A stretch of 64,000 nucleotides of DNA from the NCBI RefSeq assembly GCF_003672135.1, contig NC_039513.1:7254833-7318832 (forward strand). The letters are read 5' to 3'. The notes under the pieces are model-generated. The model did not search any database. It saw only the letters and a list, made by a program, of their open reading frames with translations, and had not been told where the DNA came from. A program made the translations under genes and the position numbers. The stretch's first letter is position 1. Each line of letters begins with the position of its first letter. Below are positions 12,035 to 25,100 of the stretch, piece by piece. This DNA is from Ooceraea biroi. Its lineage: Eukaryota > Arthropoda > Insecta > Hymenoptera > Formicidae.

Positions 12035-15000
12035 CGATACACGTCGCTTTCTGCCGCCTCTCTATATCGCCTTCGCCCTAACTCCCGAGCAGCGCATCTC
12101 ACGCTTTTACTGCATTTTCACGTACGCGCAGTTACTTAAACACCTGTATGTGCGCACGATCTTTGTACGTCAAGCGCAGCTCCGTGGGAGGCAATGGCAG
12201 GTAATCGAGAAATGGGGGAGTGCCGTCCCCCTCCTGTCGATATCAAAGGAAGCTATCAGTATTTTCCTGATTGCTGTATGCACAAATGACAGATGGTCAC
12301 TGATAGAAAATAATTGATATTGAGTTTTACATAATTCTGAAAATGGCGGATGTTATCAAGAGATTAAGAGGAAAAGTGGTTTCTCTCTCCAATTTCCCTT
12401 TTGTATTCCTTATGCGATATTGTAACCAGCGAAAATTATTGCTAAAACAATTGTTTGATTTAAGTTCAATTATTTTAATTAAATTCTGATTGAACTTGCT
12501 CTTATTTCTTGATAGGATATTATTATAATTTACAGATTCTACGTAAGTCAAGTACAGTAAAAGATAAAGCTTTTTAGTAGTACATTAATAATATTTAGCA
12601 AATAATATTCGCGCGTGAGGAATACAATATTTTACTGCGACGGCGGTATAAAGTTTCGTTTGTCAAGTCGATCGCTGTGTACAAGCCTGATGCGCACATC
12701 TAAGATCCGATTACTAAATTATTGCAAGCCTTGCAATCGAGCAAAACTTTTTTCTTTTACTTCCTCGTGGAAACGTCTTATGGCACGTGTAAACGCCGCG
12801 CATTTCTCAAATCAATATACAGGCGTTATGTGAGAATTTTCTATACGCTAGACTCAACTTGGAAAGCGACTTAAGAAGCAATAAACACGGTAGTTTACTG
12901 GATTATGGCACTTTGTTTCTCCCGTATTTACGCGCGACTGCACGTAAACTTCATTTCACTCGCTCGCGACAATAGCATATTGCATAAAACGATTTTCCTC
13001 GAGAATTTTCTTCGATTTGCGCTAACTACAGCTTTGATATAGCAATGACGGCTTTATCTAGAAGTCATCTAAAAAACAGGATTGAATAATAATCAGTATT
13101 GTTCTCACAGTTGCTGTTTACGACGGGCACAGATTAAAACCGATATCTTTCGAATTTGCTCAAGGATAAGAGATTTCTGCGAGACTTATCGCACTCAAAG
13201 GAAATTCCCAGTTAAGCTTAAATAGTCTAAATAAATTGAAACGGGCGGAAAATTCTAAATGAGAGCTCGCAACGATATCTAACTTTTCTTACATCAAATT
13301 TGTGAAACAACGCATTGCGTAAGCGGAATTGGAGAAACGCTCGGAAGATTGCGATATGCAGCTTGACCCGAACGTAAGGCATGTTTTGCAAGTTTGGAAA
13401 CAACAGTTATACTTAGGCGTCCCACTTTAAATGATACAGCCTGTGCGCATATTATTTGCACAAACACACAGAAGTATAAGCGGGTCGCGATTAGATACGC
13501 GTTTTATTTTAGGAATCAATACTTTCGTTCCGTAATTATATAATTCGTAATTACATATACAATTATAGTTACATAAAGACTAATTACTTCGACGAAGGAA
13601 AATAAACTTCATAATTAAAACTACTACAGGATAAATGGATTATACTGAACATCTAAATATATACATTGTTTAAAAAATTTATCAAATATGTATTTAATAA
13701 TAATAATAATATTATTTTATAATATTATTACTTAATAATAATATTATCATTATTATAATGAACGCCCAATAATATTATAATGAACGCAATTTAGTGCTTA
13801 GAATTTACTTAGAAGTTATGTAGCTTATATATCATTTTAATAACTTTCCTTGCCGCATATGCTTTCATCTTTGCTCGTAATATCCGAGACATTCGTTGCC
13901 ATCAAGAGAGACATCAAGCGCAAATTACGAGGGCCATTCTCACAAAGTCAAATGAAATTTAGCTGATTCAGTGTTCTCAGAGAACGAGCTAAACAGAAAT
14001 GAAGAATAAGGTTCTCCGAGTCGTAATCAGAATCAATTACAATTTATAAAACGGCTCACATAGAGAAGGGTAACACGAAACCATCTCGTTATCGCGTTCA
14101 CACCCAAAACATTACCTGTTTTAAATATTGAATTTCCTATTGGCACTAGATCGCACGACGTTCTCCGTATTCATCGTCACTCGCGATTAAGATGCACCAA
14201 CTCGAAGCGATACTCTCTTTTTGAGAACGAGTGGCGTCGCAGAGTCGGCGTGTCGCGCTCGTTGACGTAATAATAAATACAACGTAGGGAAAAATTATCG
14301 TGCAGCAGCCGTATCTACTTTGTCTTATCTCCGCTACGGGTTATCTGTGACAAAGGAGACGACGATGATGAAACCGCCGCCACCGGCGTGTTGCAGCTCA
14401 TACGCGCGCGCGGAGGCTGATATAATCTTCCGCCTCGCCGGCAAAAAACTCGCAAACTCAAAGTTCGACGCGCATCGCAATAAAAACTCTCCGTAATCGA
14501 TAAAATTCAATTGACCGTTCAATATCCCGGGAATTTTTAAATACGCGCGTATTATCGAGAAAAATTGTTTTATTGAATAACTGGCGCGCGCGTGCTGAAT
14601 GATGTTAATCTCACAGTGCACTATCCACCTGCATAGATTCCAATCATTTGACGAACATTGAACTTTTATTAGATAATTATGTCTCACACAAATGAATCAG
14701 TATCTTAATGTGAAATATTATATTTGCATAAAAAAATGAGAGAATTATTGCAATCGAATGGATTATAACGATTAGTGGAACGATTATACACTCAATGTTG
14801 TAATCCGTGAAGCGTGATATAATAAGGTAGCAGACTAAACGAGAATAAACAATATTGCTAACGCAAGCAAAATTAAAACTGACGGATAGGAATTAGGAGG
14901 GCGTCTAATTAATCCGGCAGATAACACCGGCGCAAGAAGCCTCACGCGACATCAATCTTGGATTTGTCGTGTCTAACTGGCTTCGTATCATTTTTCAAAC

Positions 15001-17160
15001 TTCGTATCGCTGTGCACTTTGCACAATTGATGTGAATTAAACTGATAATGATAACGTATATCATAACACATCCAAATCATTTTTTTCTTCTGGAATCACT
15101 ATTTAAGGATCTTTTAAAAATAACACTTTAATAGGCCAATTTTAAATTTGCGGATACAAATGTGAAAGACTGTAACGTATATTACGTAAGTCTGTCATTT
15201 ATCACAGCGATATATTAAGGCTTCGATATTAAATATTCAGAATTACATAAAACATAAAACAGGTAGGTTTAATTAAAATAAATTAAAGGAGCTCGAAAGT
15301 GCTGAATAATAAAATTGCGTTTCTCACAGATTTAACTGAATAATAGTAGTGTCATCTCATACTTGCAATTTTTCATATATAACACTTAGATAATTTGATA
15401 TTAATGTTAATTGTTAATCTCTGCTTTTATTAAGACGCTTTTCATATTTTTGTATCTGTTTTTAATATTGTAATGTCTATATTTGTATATTTATTGTATA
15501 TGTATATATATATATATATGTATATATATATGTTTATTGTATATTTTTTCATTTTTCTAAAGAAATTCCTTTTGAGTCTACTTGAAATACTTATAATTTG
15601 TCAAACATTTATAGTTCTTTTAAATTACATTTTGAAACAACGTTCCATTTGATGCAATTAAGATCTATTACAAAATGCACTGTTGCTCCAATGGAGCACA
15701 CAATTGCGATTCGCTCGTTTATCAGCCAAACGCTTATTAATGTCTCTTGATACTACATACGATAAGTGCGACGCACAAGGCCGAACAGTAACAAGAACGA
15801 TGGTTCGTTGCACTGTAGTTCTCTCTTTTCTTCTTCCTCTCGTTGCCCCTTTGGTACCCGACAAATAAAGCGTGTAAATTATTCGTTTCAATCTTTTGCC
15901 TTCAAAACATTGTTATCGGGGAATGCGTGTCTGATGGCGGCACGCAGAACAATAATTTTCGAATCGATATCGAATGATTGTAAAAAATCAACAATCACAC
16001 GTCGCAATAAATTGTTCGTATGTGATTCGTTAGCATTGTAAGTTGCATTGTAATTTCGTTATGACATTAATTGCGTATTCTATAGTGTATACATAACATA
16101 TACGTATGTAAATGTTGCGAGCGTAAGAAGCAAAAGACAAAGCATTTCAAATAGTTCCCAGTCAAAACAATTGACGTCATTGAATCATGATTGTATTTTA
16201 AAAAGTAATAATTTAATTAATAATTTGATTTCTCTCTCATATTTCTTACTCTTAATAAGATATCAACATTTGAATCAAAGCGCATTTTAGAACAATGGAA
16301 GCTTTTCTTCGCAGCTCTTAATAATTAATAATAACAATTCATTTTTTATTATTAGATGGTAATCCAAAATGTGCCTTTACACTGATACGAACGGTCGCTC
16401 GCTCACGTATAAAGGTCGCCCTGAAATCTTCACGACGATATATATTTAGCCGGCATTAGCCGGTTTGTTCCTTCCTCGAGCTGGTCTCTCCTCGTCGTAA
16501 AATCGAACGCGAACGCGAACCGCCTCGTAAAGATCAACGTGAACGCGAACAGCACCGGCTGCAGCACGAAACGGTATTAATAGCAAGATGGGAGAACAAG
16601 TTCTCTTTGCAGGGCGATTATTAGGCTACGGGGCCCACGAAGCCACGCGATAAACCGGAGGATATTATGGTGAAACGTTTCTGTTTAAAATTGGTCTCTC
16701 CCGGATGTTACTCCGACGCCCTACGGATAAATCACAAACGTGACACACCCTTCTCGCAGATCTTAATTCTGCTATATATTAGCACAAGGTTGGGGCAAAC
16801 ATAAAAAATTTAATTCTTTATCAGATGTATACACACCTGGCAGATATGTAATCTACTCTCTTCAATCATAATTGAAACTGGAATTAAATTAAAGGGATGT
16901 TTCCAATGCTTTAATTTTTACTCTAATGCAGGTGACATATCCTTCTTGTTGTTAATCTGAATTTGAAATTCAATGCATCAAACTAAACACAATTAAATTT
17001 ATACATATGAAAATGATAATGACATGATCTGTAGGACACATTCATGACATTTGTAAGTATGTTAGCATTAAATATCGAGAAAGAAATAACGGAATAACAG
17101 CGAGACAAAAATAGTTCCAAGTCCAAGGCTGCCCTTAATTAAATTCTCAAAGGACCTTGC

Positions 17161-17276
17161 GACATCAAATATAAAATGTGCACCACGATTTGTACGTATT
17201 TTGTATGGTTTACGTTACGACATTAAATATAAAATGTGCACTACGATTTGTACATATTTTGTATGGTTTACTGACC
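17161..17276. repeat. 58-bp tandem duplication
   Basis: GACAT(C/T)AAATATAAAATGTGCAC(C/T)ACGATTTGTAC starts at 17161 and again at 17219, with about five differences between the copies. Confidence 0.85.
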
Positions 17277-18526
17277 ACGCGTGCAACATGCGAATGTAAA
17301 TAAACGTTGCATTTCAACATTCTAATCATTTACATATAAAATGCATTTTTTAAAATGCAAAATCAAGAAAATATAAATTTTAATAAATATAAATATCTAG
17401 ATATAAATCTAAATAAATATAAATTATAAATTTCAAACATAAATTAATGCAAGTCAGAGACGTCGATTAGGAGAAGTAAATTTTACAAAGTCGTAAATCA
17501 AAAGATTAGTACACGGAAATGATGAGTATCATAATCGTGTAAGTTTATGATACATTTCTTTCAAAGGGAAACGCATTGTTCCCCGATAAATCACATGGGT
17601 GTCGTATACTATCGAGATGATAATGCGGGTCCTCGAAATAGAGGAACTTTAATAGGAAATGTGATCCCGCATCCTGCTTGTTTTTCTGTCAGGCCTTGCA
17701 TTATTATGTTCCCTTGTCTTCTTTTAATGTCCATAAAATTGTTTCGATGAAGGAAGACTTGATTACGTTGGGAATCGTTGCAGAATTGTTCGACGAAACG
17801 ATGTGCTGTACGTTACGAGATAATTACTGTAAAAGATGAGAAAGAAGACTTTAAGGAGAAAAAGAGAAAACAATGACTGTCGCGAGTGAAAGTTTCATTC
17901 CAATGTGAAGACAATCGATTTCAAAATGGCGTCTGTCGAGAAGCTTATTAAATTCAAAGAGAGAAGAATAACAATGTGAGGATTAAAATTATCGATTGAA
18001 ATAATACTCTAAATTATTAGCTCAAAATCTAATTTGCCATCTTGGATTACGCGGATTAAAAGAAAAGTAGTGTTAAAAGAAAAGTAGCGTTTGATCGCGC
18101 TCACGCTTCCGCGATTAAAAACATAGAAAGTGCACTTTCCAGTGTGTGGGATATTAACTGCAGCTAATATGCCACTATCGGAAAACCCTGGCACAAAACC
18201 GGGAGAAAACTAGATCAAGTAGATTAACCTTAATATCAAAGGCTTACAGCCTGCGAAACCTTAGGACTCCATTTCGTGAGTGAGGCAAACACTCGCGCGG
18301 CACATTCGGGGAATCCTATAAAGACCTGCGGTTGTGCCCCAATTTACTACTATGCATTACGACGATACAGTTCCTCCTGATTCCCGTAAAAATCTGCGAA
18401 TTTGTAACACAGAAATTCAAACAAGGATCCATGTAATATTTTTGTATCGGCAAATGGTTTTAGATTAAGCTAGATCTATCATTAAAATCAAACTATATTA
18501 AATATATCAAAAATGTATCAAAAATA

Positions 18527-18976
18527 TTGGGCTGACTGGAAGGCTTAATTCGGACAAATACTGTGCCCAATTAGACCGTTTGAAGGCAGCGATCAACGAA
18601 AAGTGTCCCGAATTGGTCAATCGGAAAGGTGTCACCATCTCTCACCAGGATAATGTCAGACCTCATGTCTCTTTGCAGACTCAGCAAAAATTGTTGCAGC
18701 TTGGACGGGATGTTCTACCGCACCCGTATTCACCCGACCTAGCACCCTCTGATTACCACTTATTTCGAAGCCTTGAAAATTCCTTGAATGGTAAAAACTT
18801 TACATCTTTAGAGGGCTGCAAAAATTACCTTGTGCAATTCATTGCTCAGAAAAATGATGACTTTTGGTAATCCAGAATCATGAAACTTGCTCAAAGATGG
18901 CAAATGGTAGTGGAATATATAAAAAAATGTCTTTGAATTTTATTTAAAAACCGCGCGAACGTTCCGAACAACTCAA
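18527..18976 (+). mobile_element. Internally deleted mariner-type element with TA target sites
   Basis: The left end TTGGGCTGACTGGAAGG and right end CCGAACAACTCAA resemble mariner terminal repeats and each is flanked by TA. Between them only the C-terminal third of a transposase survives (about 18544-18870): HQDNVRPH with the second catalytic Asp and APSDYHLF with the third, then a stop. The left end joins directly to codon CTT, so roughly two thirds of the gene, including the first Asp, is deleted. The element cannot make active transposase. Confidence 0.85.
18544..18870 (+). pseudogene. Mariner transposase C-terminal remnant
   Basis: It has 108 open codons ending in TAA. The spacing between the second and third catalytic Asp is 33 residues, one fewer than the DD34D standard, because the usual VLPHPPYSPD-type motif reads VLPHPYSPD. 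There is no start codon of its own and no N-terminal DNA-binding domain. It is a relic, not a gene. Confidence 0.85.
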
Positions 18977-18995
18977 TATTTATACATCAAAAATA

Positions 18996-19060
18996 TTGGA
19001 CTGACCGGAAGGTCCGAGTCGATTTTTTTCCGCACGGATTTTTCGGTCAATACAATGCCT
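18996..19060 (+). mobile_element. Solitary mariner-like left terminus
   Basis: TTGGACTGACCGGAAGGTCC preceded by TA starts 20 bp after the right end of the deleted mariner and continues with the T-rich, TCCGCACGG-type sequence expected at a mariner 5' end. No transposase follows. It looks like a fragment of a second copy. Confidence 0.5.
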
Positions 19061-19570
19061 TCCATTTCGAAAAAATTATGTCTGTTTCCAGGAACGTGTC
19101 AGTAAAGTATCAGTAAATTTGCAGACAGATTTCTTATCAGCCAATACGATGGGGTTAATCTTCCTATCTTTACCTGTCTAATTTCTAATCTAGAGTTGCA
19201 ATAATTATAAAAAAAACTCCGTATACGTAACAGGATTCTCTATTGTGCGTACGTAACCCGTATGCCAAGTGGTTTTCGCGCGCGCGGAATTGCGGCTGCC
19301 CATAAATAACGTTAATTTATTGGCGACATGCATGCGGAAGAGGAAACGGCCGTGTATTGCGTACACCATGCGATTGGGAATATGTCGCTGCACGCGTTTC
19401 CTTTTTTTCCTTTTTCAATATCGCCCGCCTCGCTAAATGACAATAATCGATACACCAGCAGTGACGTGGAAAACGCTTTCGTTTCGCGAGAGCGCAATGG
19501 AAAATTCTGCAAAAAGGCATTGATTTGATTGCGGCGAAGCATGCGACATGGCGAAACTGAATACGTGATC

Positions 19571-19583
19571 CCCCCCCCCCCCC
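19571..19583. repeat. Poly-C run
   Basis: About 13 consecutive C in otherwise mixed sequence; its length may be uncertain in an assembly. Confidence 0.85.
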
Positions 19584-22185
19584 GTGCGTTTAATTGCAGA
19601 AGCATGACGCTTAAAGCGGGACGTTCATTTATATCTATGTGCAGGTAAAAGCAGACTGGTACGACACACACTGTTAATCGTCATTATAATTACAGCCTGT
19701 ATAGCCTATGTATTTCTGTATAAGAAATCGTATCGTGCCCGATACAAAGTCGTTTCAACGCATTAATTTTCAAGAATTAGGAATATAACTGAAAATTACA
19801 ATAGAATTTCCAATAATAATTTTGCCCTTTTTTCAACAATGCTTCTACAAAGATCGAATATCTGAGAAACTTCTGCGGAACTGAAATCTTCCGCGGAGAA
19901 CTAACGTCTCTCGAGTGTTAATTGCTTGCAGCTGGAAAATTGTCAACAACCGCGGTCGTTCTCCTAAATCCAACTCTTTAGCGTCGATAAAATCTTCGAG
20001 GCAACATTAAACTTTTAATGCAACATTAAAATTAACGTTAAATACGTGATATAAACTAACACCCCTCCGCCATATCGCGTGACAAGCTGTCGTAATTTAA
20101 GTTTTATTATATAAATGAGCGTGGGACGCATGCCAATTTCGGCGTAATCCGTCGTATCGATCGCATTGTTAGGTATTTGTCGCGGATTCTATTAAAAGTC
20201 GAGCAGGGGTCGAGCTATATAGAGCGAAGGCGTCGCGACAAATTGACAAGATGAATTCGTCTCAACGACGATGCACTTTGGCTACGCGGTAGTTTAAATG
20301 CAAACTCATTTAGGCGTTGACAACGACCGTCCACCGTCGCCTTGGCCCGCCCGACTCGTCGTCGTCGATGTCGGATCTAAATCGGATCTAAATCGAGGAT
20401 ATCGCCGCTCGCGAAATTCATCTCTCGCCATTGTCTGACGACTTTAGAAGCTGCAGCTTCCGTGAAGCAAATCCGATATTTCCCAGTCGAGAAATGCGAT
20501 TTGAAATGTCATAACGACGGATCTGTAATATCGAAACTTTTTCTTATTTTCTTGAACATCCAACGAACACTTTTCATAAATACGCGAGAAATGTTTGTAT
20601 TTATATCTATTTCTATTTTATTTCATTGAAATGATATAGTAAGAGATGTGCAATGTTCATAATTTCATGGTTTAGAAAATTTATCTGAATAATTGTGCAA
20701 TGGAAAAACGCGTTAGTTTGTTTTTAAAAGATGTGTTGTCAGATATCATGCTTCAAGTTTGTCGATATATCGAAAGGAACCGCCAAACTCGTTCGCACCC
20801 TCATTCGCATTCCAGGCATTCTCTCGGCAGATGTACAAATAAGACTAAGAATACTACAAAGGAATTCTTTAACAATTTATTTTCGGATACCACCCTTGAG
20901 TGAGGCGAGAAAGAGAAAGGAAAAAATGCTCTAAAAATATATTAGCAAACGCGGGCGTTTTGCTTATGAAACGTATTGATCAGCGCGTAATGGCTTATTG
21001 TACGTTCGTTATCCGAGGCCGAGTGTATCGCGCGAGAAATTGCGAGATTAGGACTGACTTGTAATAACGCTTTTCAAATAAAATGTCAGACATTACGTAT
21101 TGAACAACATTACTTTGTTAATGTGGCTATTAACGACAGTTCAGCGGTATACCTTCATGCGTCCATCAAGTCATTAAATCTTATCGGAGAAATAATTCCC
21201 TCTAATGACAAGAACAAACAAATGAACCATGAAGGAATATTGAACACTGTTAAATGAAATTTTCTCAATAAATGCCAAGATGTCGTTTTGTTGAGGAATT
21301 ACTTATCTGCATTAACTTATTTGGAAATGTCAATTAAGATTTCCAGTTTTGGATGACGTTAATTACACGTGAATATTTTATGTCTTTATGTCTTTAAATA
21401 ATTTTATATCTTAAAATAAAACCCTAGACGTAAAATCCATTTCTCATAAATCTCTCTCATAAATTTTCAACAGATCAGATCAGATCAGATTTCAGAGAAT
21501 CAATACGTATATTAATATTTAATGCTTTACTTTGCTTTAATTAGTTGCTTTTTAAGCAGAAAACACGTGGAATTAATCTCGTTCAAAAAAAATATCTGAG
21601 CGCTGCGTGAGATAATATCTATCATTAGTGATACAAATAGATCAACTACTAACAGTTGTGTAAGCTGATAAACTTCTTGCGAAACTAAATCTTTCTGACA
21701 GATGCAAGAATTATACAAATCTTAATCGCGCATTTTGTATGTTATGCGTACAAAATATGTTTTCAAAACACTATGTAAATTATCCATAAATCTTATAAGT
21801 ATATGAAAGATACAGATACCGAAAGAGCAGTTTAAAAATCTACATATTGCCTCACTTTCACGTTACTTTCATAATTCCATATGTTATGAAGCTTGCATAG
21901 AGAAAAACGATAAGATAATATAAATGTGACAACCAGAAAAATATATCAAAAGAATATACTGCGTCATTTCAATGATCGGTAATCCCATTTATCGGTACTG
22001 TGATATAATTCAATCGATTTCCAAACTTATCTCGTGGACTAGATGTTTCTTAAGTGCTTAAATGCCTGTTACAAAAAAAATCTCGTTGTAAATTTATAAA
22101 CTTATGATTATCCGTCAAGTAAGAGTTGCGTGACACCTCGCAATGTGTGACACAAAAAACTCGAAGCGCATCACGATGCACTCAC

Positions 22186-25100
22186 CGCTCCGGGCTCTCG
22201 AGCATTCGCAAATGCGCCTCTTCCTCCTCCTGATACGCGCACGGTACCCGCTCATCGCATATCGCCGACCTTCTGCTTCTCAGCCAGCGCAACACGATCT
22301 CGTAGTTCCTCAGCAATCGACTCTTGCAACTCCGCGAGATCCTCAACGTCGCCGAGATGTTCTCCTTACTGTTATGAAGCCCGCGTCGTCGGACTCGGAA
22401 CGAAGCCGTCGCCTTGCGAGTTCTTATCATCGCGACGCGCCACTTGAACACGACGCAACGCGCGTATTATCATGAAGCTTGGAAAATCTCACGAAGATAT
22501 GACTTGCTCTTGTTTTCTCGGCAATTAGATCGTCGAAATAATCGCGCCGCTCCTCTCGCTTTGTCGAGATCGACGCGAAAGTCACTCGGGTTTACTCGGA
22601 TTCAGCGGATTCCGGGGGATTAGCGAGAGGTACTCTTACGATGGAGTTCGACGGTAGTGCGTGCGATCTTATTATCAGCGCGCAACGGCTGTGCCGAACG
22701 ATACAGGAATACAGGGATTTTGAAAACGCGAGCGGTTTTGTCGCCGCAGCAGCGCAGCGCTTATCAAACGCGATGCATTTAAATGCTCGTTTATAATTAT
22801 CGCGCTCCATTGTACTTGGACTCGGCTCGTTCACGCATCTGACGTCGCGCGAATTACGTATAAGACGAATGAGAGTAAGCCGCCAGTTGTCGGCTCATTA
22901 AAATTCCATGCATATTTACGGCTGTTAAACAATGTTCGTTTTCAGCAACAAGAATGTAGCGCAGAGATGTCAAATAAAATTGCACGGGGGAGGACCTTTT
23001 TGGCAGATGTCAAGATTCAAATTTGGAGACCAGGATCATTGCACTTAGCAAAAGTAATCATGACTTAGCATTTTCCCTGTTCCTACCTAGCTTCGTCTAG
23101 GCAACACGATTAATTTTAACTAATCGCAAAAGGAAAGATCTTTCTGTGAGATCTATGATTTCTACTAGAGAACGGCTGCGTTCAGAAGACAAAGCAGATC
23201 AGTGAGCGCTCAGTGATTCTTTAATATAATTGGTTCTTGCCTTTAGATCTTCGCTGGATCTGTGCAGAAACCAATCATGATGAAGGCTCACTGATCTCCT
23301 TTGTTTTCTGAACGCAGCCATTGTCATATTGTTCGCTCACTCACCCATTGATGATGGAAGCGGATTCATCGGCGTTAGGTGGGCTCGACACCTGGACTTT
23401 TGGCACGGCGTAACTGTCGAGATTTTGTCCATGGCCACTGTGAGCGTGACCTTGATGCTGCTGATGGATGGTGGAATCATCGCTGTCGCTGCTCGGCGGT
23501 TGCTCCGACCCGACACCGCCACGAGGTCTAGAACAAAACGAGCCGTTGAATATTGACAAGTGAAAGTAGGCTATGAAAGGAATCGAGGAATCACTCAGAG
23601 TTTCATCCGACCGCATCAAAAAGCGCAACTGGACTTCACTGGGATTGATCCTCGCATCGTAACTACGTATCGAATATTCGTTCCATAAAATTTGCATCGT
23701 GTTGTGATAGCCACCAATACATCACGCGGCTCGGTATCGAACTTACGATCAGACACACACAACTTTCACACGGTATTCGATCAACTGGTTAAACTGGTTA
23801 AACTCTTCCACGGTCTACTGACACAAGTTAGAATTCCAGCTCGATGCTCTAATCTTCGCGGCGATCAGTTAACGTAGCGCGTGGGTTTCAGATTACAATT
23901 ATCGTTACATTAATCACATGATATGACGCCAACGGAATATTAATTCGCTCGCAGACGAAAACTCACATTTTCGATTATTTTTGAAATATTTTGTACACCT
24001 TAAATTGTAGATATATTCAAAAATTATAACTGTATCGCAGAAGAATACATAATGTTGTTACAATATAGTTATCGCAAAATAATATACGTAGAAATGTGCA
24101 TTAATGAATCCTGCATTTTCCTGTTGACGTTGTATAAAACATGAGTTGTTAAAATGCTAATATGGAAAATGACGGTTTAATCTGTTGTGAGTGGGCGACA
24201 GAGCGTGCGGAGATGTTTGAACTCTGATACTGGATCAGAAATGCTCAAGGTATAACGACAGACGTCGCGGCGGCGAACGCGTAATGATCAGCTGTCGCTG
24301 GAAGCGTGACGAACCCCATCACGATGCGAATCGGGAAATTAACTGGTCGAGCCGCGAGTTAATCGACTCCATCTCGGTCGCGACACACGGACAGAGAGCG
24401 TTTCAACGATGTGATTCAACAAGAGCAACGGAAAGATTCCAATCTCTCGCGAAACACGCTTTTCGCGCACGTTATTCAAGCGATTGCTACTTGGAAATCA
24501 GATCGCTGAACTTCTCGCACGAAAGGTGTTTACGTCCCGTAAGAAGGCTTCTGCTGTCCCTCTGCAACAACTTTAACAATCGCAAGAGAAGAACTGGGAA
24601 CGAGAGCAAGTACATGACCTGTACTAAGTCTTTTAATTGTATAATTAATTGTAATTCTAGGTTTCTCGTTTTTGTTTTTTTTTCATGCATTTGGACGAAG
24701 AAATGAATGAAAAATTAAGCAACAATCGAACTTCGACTTTGGTTCAGCCAGATTATTATATTTTTCAGAAATTATATGACTCTGTGAACTCTGTGAACAC
24801 TGCATAATGATCATGTTCTGGCGATCTGCTAGAACGATGTACAAGCGAGAACTCGTCTATTTCGGCACTTTCGACCATCGGTCAATGTGCACGCGGCCTT
24901 CGGTCGCACCTGCGGTGAGCGTTATCGTAGCTGGCAGTCCAATAAAGAGGCGCCACTGTCCCGCGTTGTTGCTGTTCACAGCGGCAGACACATGCAAAAT
25001 CTCCTCCTGAGCTGAAACTAGGTCTTGCCCCACGCGAAGCGCAGCTTCAATTATCCCAATCTTCCCGCATCCTCCTTCCGCTTCTCGCCTCGGCGACGTG

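Larger units (their letters stand above)
5111..22185. other. Long non-coding stretch (possible 17-kb intron)
   Basis: AT-rich DNA with GC-richer islands at 7.3-7.6, 10.4-10.6, 11.6-12.1, 14.3-14.5 and 20.2-20.5 kb. Apart from the mariner pieces and simple repeats no coding unit can be supported; open frames here are short and of biased composition. The islands could be enhancers or unannotated leader exons. Confidence 0.5.

Noticed and set aside
11809..12102. Poly-Arg / poly-Ala-Val frames on both strands
   Set aside because: They are direct translations of a CCG/GTC trinucleotide tract.
22186..22368. Alternative frame GEHLGDVEDLAELQES in the same exon
   Set aside because: It looks coiled-coil-like but stops after about 36 codons and does not reach the donor. 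The chosen frame is open throughout and keeps phase with its neighbours.
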